Positions 58,674 to 64,000 of a DNA stretch of 64,000 bases are shown here, piece by piece. The DNA comes from Streptomyces himalayensis subsp. himalayensis (GTDB taxonomy: Bacteria > Actinomycetota > Actinomycetes > Streptomycetales > Streptomycetaceae). Location of the stretch: positions 20,137-84,136 of the forward strand of contig NZ_JACEHE010000031.1 of the NCBI RefSeq assembly GCF_013778455.1. Direction: 5' to 3'. Position numbers and translations under genes: made by a program. A model generated the notes under the pieces. That model ran no database searches and was not told the DNA's origin. It was given only the letters and a program-made list of their open reading frames with translations. Within the stretch, counting starts at the first letter, position 1, and each line of letters opens with the position of its first letter.

Positions 58674-59363
58674 GTGACCCGCGCATCCCTGGACAAGCAG
58701 CCGCACGAAGTCGCCTCGATGTTCGACGACGTGGCGGAACGGTACGACCTCACCAACGACGTGCTGTCCCTGGGCCAGGCACGGCTGTGGCGCAAGGAGG
58801 TCGCGAAGGCCGTCGACGCCCGCCCCGCGCAGAAGATCCTGGACCTGGCCGCAGGTACGGCGATGTCCTCGCTGCCCTTCGCGCAGACCGGCGCGTACGT
58901 GGTGCCGTGCGACTTCTCGCTCGGCATGCTCCAGGTCGGCAAGCGGCGTAACTCCTGGCTGCCGTTCACGGCGGGCGACGCCACGAAGCTGCCGTTCCGG
59001 GACGACACCTTCGACGCGGTGACCATCTCCTTCGGGCTGCGCAACGTCCAGGACACGGACGCGGCGCTGAGCGAGCTGTACCGCGTGACGAAGCCGGGCG
59101 GGCGGGTCGTGATCTGCGAGTTCTCGCACCCGACGTGGTCGCCGTTCCGCACCGTCTACACCGAGTACCTGATGCGCGCCCTGCCGCCCGTCGCCCGCGC
59201 CGTGTCGTCCAACCCCGACGCGTACGTCTATCTCGCCGAGTCCATCCGCGCCTGGCCCGACCAGCCGGCCCTCGCGCAGCGGCTGCAGAAGGCGGGCTGG
59301 TCGAAGGTCGCGTGGCGCAACCTGACGGGCGGGATCGTGGCGCTGCACCGCGGCGTCAAGTAG
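58674..59363 (+). CDS. menG: Demethylmenaquinone C-methyltransferase
   Basis: A 229-residue SAM methyltransferase of the UbiE/MenG family: 'ASMFDDVAERYDLTNDVLSLGQARLWRKEVAKAVDARPAQKILDLAAGTAMSSLPFAQTGAYVVPCDFSLGMLQVG', 'DATKLPFRDDTFDAVTISFGLRNVQDTDAALSELYRVTKPGGRVVICEFSHPTW' and the final 'WRNLTGGIVALHRGVK'. It performs the last methylation of menaquinone. GTG start at 58674. Confidence 0.95.
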   Translation: MTRASLDKQPHEVASMFDDVAERYDLTNDVLSLGQARLWRKEVAKAVDARPAQKILDLAAGTAMSSLPFAQTGAYVVPCDFSLGMLQVGKRRNSWLPFTAGDATKLPFRDDTFDAVTISFGLRNVQDTDAALSELYRVTKPGGRVVICEFSHPTWSPFRTVYTEYLMRALPPVARAVSSNPDAYVYLAESIRAWPDQPALAQRLQKAGWSKVAWRNLTGGIVALHRGVK

Positions 59364-59418
59364 TCGCAGGACGGCCGGCGGCTGCCCGTAGCCATCAAGC
59401 TGCAAGGCAGCACCGGAA

Positions 59419-59838
59419 TCACGCAGGCCAGAGCGCCTCGAACGGCTCGCCCGGCTGGTCGAGCTCCCGGTACAGCCCGCCCGTGGGCGGTCCTGGACGG
59501 CGCGGCTCGCGCACCCCCGCACCGCCGCCGCCCTCACCCTCGCCGAGGTCGAACCAGACGGTGACGACGGCGCCGCGGGGAACCTCGGCGCCCGGCAGCG
59601 GGTACTGCCGCACCACGTAGTCGACGACGGTCAGATGGAAGTCGGGCCGGTCCGGAGCCGCCAGCAGCACACCGCCTGCCTCGGCTCTCTCGCGTGCGTC
59701 CACGGCCATCAGGCCGACCAGCCGCGGTACGCGCACTTCGGGTGTCTTGGGTGTAAGGCGCACGGACGTCACCCCCAGCGGTACCGGAAGGGTAGACCCC
59801 AAACCGGGCATCCCGGAACAGTCGGGGGTAACCGTCAA
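59419..59838 (-). CDS. PASTA-domain protein
   Basis: A ~139-residue protein with one PASTA module ('VRVPRLVGLMAVDARERAEAGGVLLAAPDRPDFHLTVVDYVVRQYPLPGAEVPRGAVVTVWFD') and a Gly/Pro-rich tail. No membrane helix or kinase domain is present, so it is not a Ser/Thr kinase fragment in any obvious way. Start at TTG 59838 or ATG 59811 is uncertain. It lies 22 nt downstream of the GNAT gene on the same strand and may share its transcript. Confidence 0.8.
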   Translation of the reverse strand: MTVTPDCSGMPGLGSTLPVPLGVTSVRLTPKTPEVRVPRLVGLMAVDARERAEAGGVLLAAPDRPDFHLTVVDYVVRQYPLPGAEVPRGAVVTVWFDLGEGEGGGGAGVREPRRPGPPTGGLYRELDQPGEPFEALWPA

Positions 59839-59860
59839 CGTGATTCGTTCGCGCCCGCCG

Positions 59861-60376
59861 TCAGAGCTCCAGCCGGAAGCAGTGCCCCTGCCGCTTCGAC
59901 ATGGGCGTCGTGAACGTCTCGGCGAGCTCCATGCCGAGCCGCCGCGTCACCGCGATGGAGCGTTCGTTGCGCGCGTCGACCATCGCCACGACGCTGCGTA
60001 CGCCCGCCGCCCGCACCCGTTCCAGCGCCGCCTGCGCGGCCGCCGTCGCGTACCCCCTGCCCCAGTACGCCCGGCCGAGCCGCCAGCCGATCTCGATCTC
60101 GCCCTTCGGCCCCCACTCGTGCGGCCACGGCTGGGCCCCCGTGAAGCCGATCACCTCGCCGGGGAAGTTCTGCTCGTCGAGCATGCTCCAGAAGCAGAAG
60201 CCGTGCTGCGCGTCGTGTTTGCGCTGTCGGGCCGTCAATTCCTCGTACACCGACAGCTCGGCGGATTTACCGCCGTGGAACTCCATCACATCCGGGTCGT
60301 CGAAGATCCGGTGCCAGGCGAAGGCGTCCTCGTCGGTCGGGACGCGCAGTTGTACGACGGGGAGACCTTGGTTCAC
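59861..60376 (-). CDS. GNAT-family N-acetyltransferase (RimJ/RimL-like)
   Basis: A 171-residue acetyltransferase: 'VQLRVPTDEDAFAWHRIFDDPDVMEFHGG', 'GEIEIGWRLGRAYWGRGYATAAAQAALERVRAAG' (acetyl-CoA motif) and 'VVAMVDARNERSIAVTRRLGMELAETF'. The pattern matches the RimJ/RimL type that acetylates protein N-termini or small amines; substrate unknown. GTG at 60376. It is divergent from the geranylgeranyl-reductase-family gene. Confidence 0.9.
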   Translation of the reverse strand: MNQGLPVVQLRVPTDEDAFAWHRIFDDPDVMEFHGGKSAELSVYEELTARQRKHDAQHGFCFWSMLDEQNFPGEVIGFTGAQPWPHEWGPKGEIEIGWRLGRAYWGRGYATAAAQAALERVRAAGVRSVVAMVDARNERSIAVTRRLGMELAETFTTPMSKRQGHCFRLEL

Positions 60377-60473
60377 GGGCGGCCCTTCGGCTGGGTGATC
60401 AGTGCTGCTGAATAGACTGCCCGTATCCGGTGCCAACCAGCACGCAGATTTCGAGTCTTGGGGAGATCCCGCT

Positions 60474-61766
60474 GTGACCGAGCCCGTCACCGAACACACC
60501 GCTGATGTGATCGTCGTCGGGGCCGGGCCAGCCGGTTCCACCACCGCGTACTACCTGGCGAAGGCCGGGCTCGACGTCCTCCTGCTGGAGAAGACCTCGT
60601 TCCCGCGCGAGAAGGTGTGCGGCGACGGGCTGACGCCCCGCGCCACCAAGCAGCTCGTGTCGATGGGCATCGACATCTCCGAAGAGGCGGGCTGGCTGCG
60701 CAACAAGGGTCTGCGCATCATCGGCGGCGGTGTCCGCCTGCAGCTGGACTGGCCGGATCTCGCCTCGTACCCGAACTACGGGCTCGTACGCAAGCGGGAC
60801 GACTTCGACGAGCAGCTGGCGCGGCAGGCGCAGAAGGCGGGCGCGCGGCTGTACGAGCAGTGCAACGTCGGCGCGCCGATCGTGGACGACCGCACCGGCC
60901 ACATCACCGGAGTGCACGCCAAGCTCGGCGACGCCGGGGAGAAGCGGGACGTCACCTTCCACGCTCCGCTTGTCGTCGCCGCGGACGGCAACTCCACGCG
61001 GCTGTCCCTCGCCATGGGGCTGCACCGCCGCGAGGACCGCCCGATGGGCGTCGCGGTGCGGACGTACTTCACCTCGCCCCGCCACGACGACGACTACCTG
61101 GAGTCCTGGCTGGAGCTGTGGGACCGCCGCGGCCCGGGCGAGGACCGGCTGCTGCCCGGCTACGGCTGGATCTTCGGCATGGGCGACGGCACGTCGAACG
61201 TCGGCCTCGGCGTCCTCAACACCTCCGCGTCGTTCAAGGAGCTCGACTGGCGCGAGGTGCTCAAGGCCTGGTGCGCGTCGATGCCCGAGGAGTGGGGCTA
61301 CGTACCGGAGAACATGACCTGCCCGATCCGCGGCGCCGCCCTCCCGATGGCCTTCAACCGCCAGCCGCACTACACCAAGGGCCTGCTGCTCGTCGGCGAC
61401 GCGGGGGGCCTGGTGAACCCGTTCAACGGCGAGGGCATCGCGTACGCCATGGAGTCCGGCCAGATCGCCGCCGACGTCATCGTCCAGGCACACGCGCGCG
61501 CCACCCCGGCTCAGCGCGAACTGGCCCTGCACAACTACCCGAAGATCCTCAAGGAGACCTACGGCGGCTACTACACGATGGGCCGCGCCTTCGTGAAGCT
61601 CATCGGCAACCCGAAGGTCATGAAGATCGCGACCCAGCGCGGGCTGACCCACCCGCTGCTGATGAAGTTCACCCTGAAGCTGCTCGCCAACCTGACGGAC
61701 CCGACGGGCGGCGACGCGATGGACCGGATCATCAACGGGCTGAGCAAGGTAGCTCCGCGTTCGTGA
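60474..61766 (+). CDS. Geranylgeranyl-reductase-family flavoprotein
   Basis: A 430-residue FAD-dependent oxidoreductase: 'DVIVVGAGPAGSTTAYYLAKAGLDVLLLEKTSFPREKVCGDGLTPRA' (dinucleotide fold with the K-V-C-G-D-G-L motif), 'VVAADGNSTRLSLAMG' and 'GLLLVGDAGGLVNPFNGEGIAYAMESG'. Mycobacterial MenJ, which reduces one double bond in the menaquinone tail, belongs to this family; position next to menG supports a menaquinone-tail reductase. GTG at 60474 has GGGGAG 8 nt upstream. A longer start at 60402 is less likely. Confidence 0.9.
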   Translation: MTEPVTEHTADVIVVGAGPAGSTTAYYLAKAGLDVLLLEKTSFPREKVCGDGLTPRATKQLVSMGIDISEEAGWLRNKGLRIIGGGVRLQLDWPDLASYPNYGLVRKRDDFDEQLARQAQKAGARLYEQCNVGAPIVDDRTGHITGVHAKLGDAGEKRDVTFHAPLVVAADGNSTRLSLAMGLHRREDRPMGVAVRTYFTSPRHDDDYLESWLELWDRRGPGEDRLLPGYGWIFGMGDGTSNVGLGVLNTSASFKELDWREVLKAWCASMPEEWGYVPENMTCPIRGAALPMAFNRQPHYTKGLLLVGDAGGLVNPFNGEGIAYAMESGQIAADVIVQAHARATPAQRELALHNYPKILKETYGGYYTMGRAFVKLIGNPKVMKIATQRGLTHPLLMKFTLKLLANLTDPTGGDAMDRIINGLSKVAPRS

Positions 61767-62052
61767 TCATTCAACCGGCGACCGGCGGAATCCGCTGGCC
61801 TCGCGGTTCGTAGCCTACGGGGATAAGGCCGCGGCCCCGTAGGTACATGAGTCCGCACGCCATGCGTCACGGCGCAGGGCGTGCGGTGCGGTCTGGCGAA
61901 CCAGGTCTCAGACGCCGAGCGACCTCGGACAGCCCGATCCGGCCGACCTTGCCGCCGGTCTGGAGCTCCCGCAGCGCCCGAGCGGGTTGGCGAGCGGGTG
62001 GCCGCCTCTAGGGTGTGCACCGCGAAAGTCCACCGATCGGCCCGGAGGTGCC

Positions 62053-62420
62053 ATGCCCCTGCAGATGAAGTTGCGCGCGATAACGCTCGACTGCCCTGAT
62101 CCGCTGGCTCTGGCGGCGTTCTATCAGCAGGCCACCGGCCTCGAACCCCACCCGAAATCCGACGCCGACTTCGCTGGTCTCACCTGTGAGGACGGGCTCT
62201 TCATCGGCTTTCAACGGGTCGACGATTACCTGGCTCCGCGCGGCCCGATCAGACCGTTCCCCAGCAGTTTCACCTCGACTTCGCGGTCGATGACCTGGAT
62301 GAGGCCGAGGCCCGGCTGCTGGAGCTGGGCGCGGGCAAACCGGATCACCAGCCGAACGAGGATAGGTGGCGGGTCCTCACCGATCCGGCCGGGCATCCCT
62401 TCTGCGTGATCAGAGGCTGA
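62053..62420 (+). pseudogene. VOC-family protein gene with a frameshift
   Basis: Starts 'PLQMKLRAITLDCPDPLALAAFYQQATGLEPHPKSDADFAGLTCEDGLFIGFQRVDDY' in one frame and continues 'VPQQFHLDFAVDDLDEAEARLLELGAGKPDHQPNEDRWRVLTDPAGHPFCVIRG' in another. The break is near 62241, best explained by loss of one base in the codon for the Trp of a W-P-D-Q-T-V-P stretch. Apart from this the whole ~122-residue gene is well preserved, so the event is recent or a sequencing error. Confidence 0.85.
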
Positions 62421-62826
62421 CTGCTCTTGCTCGTTCTGCTAGCCGGTGGTCTGCGGCTTCTTCGTCCAGCGCGGGGCAGATTGTCAGGTCCGGCGGCAAT
62501 TGACCAGAAGGGTCGTGCCACCGATTCCTGGGCGCCGGCCGGGGTGCCCGCCACGACGTCGACCTGGTCGGCGGCCTGCCGGTCTTCGCGTATTCATGGA
62601 GCAGGAAGGCGTGCCAGAAGTCATCGACGAGCGGCGAGGGGCTGAGCGGCCTCTCGCTGTACGCGCACGCGGCGAGGAAGGCGAGCATTTGGCCGACGCC
62701 GCGGTCTGCCTTCTCGTCGGTCAGCTTGGGGAACTTGGCACGCATGTTGTCGACCAGCCTCTCGCGCATTTCCGTGCTGATCAGCGTCCGTGCGTCGGTC
62801 GCTGTCCGCTTCTGTGCGGTGGTCAC
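62410..62826 (-). CDS. Hypothetical protein, possibly 3'-degraded
   Basis: A 138-residue reading frame. The first ~85 residues are well formed ('TTAQKRTATDARTLISTEMRERLVDNMRAKFPKLTDEKADRGVGQMLAFLAACAYSERPLSPSPLVDDFWHAFLLHEYA') and match, from memory, small streptomycete proteins with the W-H-A-F-L-L-H-T motif that continue with a Cys-rich C-terminus. After 'HEYA' the sequence becomes Pro/Arg-rich and unlike the family, suggesting a deletion or frameshift. Its 3' end overlaps the VOC pseudogene by 11 bp. GTG start at 62826. Confidence 0.55.
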   Translation of the reverse strand: MTTAQKRTATDARTLISTEMRERLVDNMRAKFPKLTDEKADRGVGQMLAFLAACAYSERPLSPSPLVDDFWHAFLLHEYAKTGRPPTRSTSWRAPRPAPRNRWHDPSGQLPPDLTICPALDEEAADHRLAERARAVSL

Positions 62827-62915
62827 GTTCCTTGCCTCCTTGAATCGGCAGTGCTGAGGACGTGCGTGGTGCGCCCCGCCCGCACCGGGGCATGTCCGGT
62901 CATCCGGGGGGTGGT

Positions 62916-63038
62916 CTAGGGGTTGGTGGCGCTGTTGTAGACGGCGGCGCCGAACGCGATCACGACCAAGGTGACCAACGCGGCAGTGATGACGATCTCG
63001 ATGATCCGCGCCCGGCGGTGCCGTTGCGGCGCGGTCAC
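62916..63038 (-). CDS. Small single-helix membrane protein
   Basis: A 40-residue protein: basic N-terminus 'TAPQRHRRARI' and one membrane helix 'IEIVITAALVTLVVIAFGAAVY'. The GTG start at 63038 overlaps the stop of the next upstream minus-strand gene by 4 nt. Part of the coupled small-gene run; function unknown. Confidence 0.6.
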   Translation of the reverse strand: MTAPQRHRRARIIEIVITAALVTLVVIAFGAAVYNSATNP

Positions 63039-63217
63039 GACACGCGTTCCGGGGGGAGCTGGGGCCGAGCAATGAACATGGCCGTGTGGCGCGGTATCGG
63101 CGGACAGCCTCTCCTGTGGCTGTAGTTGATCAGGGGTGCCGCGGTAGGCCGGTCGTGGGTGTGGGTGTTGTACGGCTCGCCGGGCGTGATGCCTTGGTCG
63201 CAACGGCAGCAGATCAT
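63035..63217 (-). CDS. Small Cys-containing protein (zinc-ribbon-like)
   Basis: A 60-residue protein starting 'MICCRCDQGITPGEPYNTHTHDRPTAAPLINYSHRRGC' with a C-C-x-C cluster and His residues that could bind zinc. ATG at 63217 overlaps the upstream gene's stop by 4 nt. Resembles small proteins of Streptomyces integrative elements; function unknown. Confidence 0.6.
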   Translation of the reverse strand: MICCRCDQGITPGEPYNTHTHDRPTAAPLINYSHRRGCPPIPRHTAMFIARPQLPPERVS

Positions 63218-63573
63218 GCGCGCCGGGCCTCCTTCCAAGCCTCCCGCAGGGGCTCGCCCTGGGGGCACGGGGCGGCCGTCGTGCTGCATGCCGTGCACTC
63301 CTGAAGGTGGCCGAGCCATGCGGCGTACGCCTCTCCGACGCGTGCGGCTCTGTCGGCGTCGCTCGGTGGTGATCCGCTGCCGTGAGTGCGGCACGCGCGT
63401 GGGAACCACTGCGTTTTGGTCCCGCAGAGCTGGACCTCGCGCGGGCCGAGGTCAACGGCGGTGGTGTTGTCGAGCGCGACACCGCACCACACGCACGCCA
63501 TGCCGCGTACTTGCACTTCACTGAGGTTGTTCAAGGCGGGCAGCATGGCGCCGGGCAACTTGCGGGTTTTCAC
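63214..63573 (-). CDS. Cys-rich hypothetical protein
   Basis: A 119-residue protein with 'GMACVWCGVALDNTTAVDLGPREV' (C-x2-C), 'CRTHG' and 'LQECTACSTTAAPCPQGEPL', suggesting zinc binding. GTG start at 63573 overlaps the upstream stop (GTGA). A later ATG at 63501 is possible. Member of the coupled small-gene run. Confidence 0.65.
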   Translation of the reverse strand: MKTRKLPGAMLPALNNLSEVQVRGMACVWCGVALDNTTAVDLGPREVQLCGTKTQWFPRACRTHGSGSPPSDADRAARVGEAYAAWLGHLQECTACSTTAAPCPQGEPLREAWKEARRA

Positions 63574-63776
63574 CCGGTCACCCCCTGACGGCAGCCGCAG
63601 GTGACGACGGGCCACACACGAGTACCGCCCGCCAGCGTGATGCGTCCCGCGGCGTGCAGCGTCCTACCGGCGGCTCCACAGTGGAAGCACGCTTCGCCGT
63701 GCAGTCGGGCGATGCTCACCGGCCGGTCGATGGTGGTCGGTGGCAGCGCCGGCGCCTTGTTCATGGCCGGTCCCAT
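63570..63776 (-). CDS. Small C-x2-C hypothetical protein
   Basis: A 68-residue protein containing 'ARLHGEACFHCGAAGRTLHAAGRITLAGGTRVWPVVTCGCRQG', with two Cys pairs that could form a zinc site. ATG at 63776 is preceded by a GAGAG-type ribosome binding site; ATG at 63764 is an alternative. First gene of the coupled run downstream of the repeats at 63828-63859. Confidence 0.65.
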   Translation of the reverse strand: MGPAMNKAPALPPTTIDRPVSIARLHGEACFHCGAAGRTLHAAGRITLAGGTRVWPVVTCGCRQGVTG

Positions 63777-63827
63777 CTGTCGTCTCTCGTTGATGCGACA
63801 GATGATGGGCCGCGGGAAGGGCAGCAA

Positions 63828-63859
63828 GTGACACAGCTTGTGTCACCTGGTGTCACCCG
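63828..63859. promoter_or_regulatory. Repeated TGTCAC half sites upstream of the small-gene run
   Basis: GTGACACAG/TTGTGTCAC at 63828-63846 is an inverted repeat (8 of 9 matches), and TGTCACCTGG at 63841-63850 is repeated as TGTCACCCGG at 63851-63860. They lie between the partial gene at the window edge and the coupled small genes, a likely operator. Confidence 0.6.
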
Positions 63860-63860
63860 G

Positions 63861-64000
63861 TCAGATCGCGCCGATCCACTCGGCGAAGTTGGTGAGGCTC
63901 TCTGCGTTCGCACGTTTCAGCCGTCGGAGCGTGGCGGCGTCTTCCCGCGCCCAGCGGTGCCCGCGCGTGTGCTGCGGAGCGATACGGCGGGCGACCTTAA
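63861..64000 (-). CDS. Partial gene, C-terminus only
   Basis: An open frame enters from beyond the window edge and ends at the stop at 63861-63863, reading 'HRWAREDAATLRRLKRANAE' and then 'SLTNFAEWIGAI'. The residues are helix-forming and charged, compatible with the end of a small regulator, but the family cannot be decided from 45 residues. Confidence 0.5.
   Translation of the reverse strand, partial: KVARRIAPQHTRGHRWAREDAATLRRLKRANAESLTNFAEWIGAI

Noticed and set aside
61767..62052. Degraded gene or att repeat partner after the reductase-family gene
   Set aside because: The 286 bp contain no frame with family features and no repeat matching the window's right edge could be found by eye.
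1..64000. tRNA or rRNA genes as integration targets
   Set aside because: I looked for T-loop-like GGTTCGAATCC patterns and rRNA blocks and saw none; the att site is in a protein gene.

Overview
The window reads as chromosome of a high-GC actinomycete, almost certainly a Streptomyces. Coding regions are very GC-rich with G/C third positions, GTG starts are frequent, genes are often coupled by 4-nt ATGA/GTGA overlaps, and several families are typical of streptomycetes (DUF397, DUF4229, CE1758/CE1759 flavin duo, futalosine menaquinone genes). No rRNA, tRNA or CRISPR array was seen. Most of the window is core chromosome; order and content match, from memory and unchecked, the hemL-to-menG stretch of Streptomyces chromosomes.

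Layout. 1-13.2 kb is mixed accessory metabolism and regulation: an AraC regulator, a DinB-like protein, a flavin monooxygenase/FMN reductase pair, a GT-C membrane glycosyltransferase, a two-component system, a transglutaminase-like protein, a phosphotransferase, a DUF397 gene, a fused ATPase/Rpn-like ORF, and an ArsR-type regulator/MFS operon behind a long palindrome. 13.3-14.3 kb is a sulfur-stress pair (rhodanese and a CsoR/CstR-type repressor) with a shared operator. 14,358-18,890 is an integrated element bounded by a perfect 76-bp direct repeat, with a tyrosine integrase beside the right repeat and decayed cargo. 19.8-28.0 kb holds hemL, a histidine phosphatase, a deacetylase-like lipoprotein and the System II cytochrome c maturation genes (resA, ccdA, resB, ccsB). 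28.1-37.4 kb contains a PucR-linked deaminase/dioxygenase group, a second GT-C glycosyltransferase, a methyltransferase, a quinone oxidoreductase with a divergent ArsR regulator, and an NCS1 permease.

38.1-44.2 kb and 55.5-61.8 kb together carry much of the futalosine route to menaquinone: UbiD-like decarboxylase (mqnL), prenyltransferase (mqnP), UbiX-like flavin prenyltransferase (mqnM), mqnE, mqnA, mqnC, the C-methyltransferase (menG/ubiE) and a geranylgeranyl-reductase-family protein; mqnB and mqnD are not in the window. Menaquinone, heme (hemL) and cytochrome c assembly genes lying in one region is consistent with a shared role in respiration. Between the two menaquinone blocks lie UdgX, a DAACS symporter behind a cysteine-rich leader peptide, a fatty-acid module (TetR, MaoC, acyl-CoA ligase) and an oligopeptide ABC operon collapsed by deletion. 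The right end (62.0-64.0 kb) is a frameshifted VOC gene and a compact minus-strand run of tiny translationally coupled genes resembling the start of a second integrative element.

Most notable: (1) the 34-codon Cys-rich leader with a leaderless-type promoter, operator-like palindrome and downstream hairpin ahead of the DAACS symporter, suggesting a cysteine-attenuated cystine importer; (2) the 4.46-kb element inserted in the 3' end of a protein gene whose C-terminus is rebuilt by the repeat; (3) the fusion of a truncated HATPase to an Rpn-like nuclease; (4) the scarred peptide ABC operon; (5) a CstR-like repressor lacking the copper-ligand histidine next to a rhodanese; (6) an ArsR-type regulator with a TTA codon and a 40-bp palindromic operator candidate.
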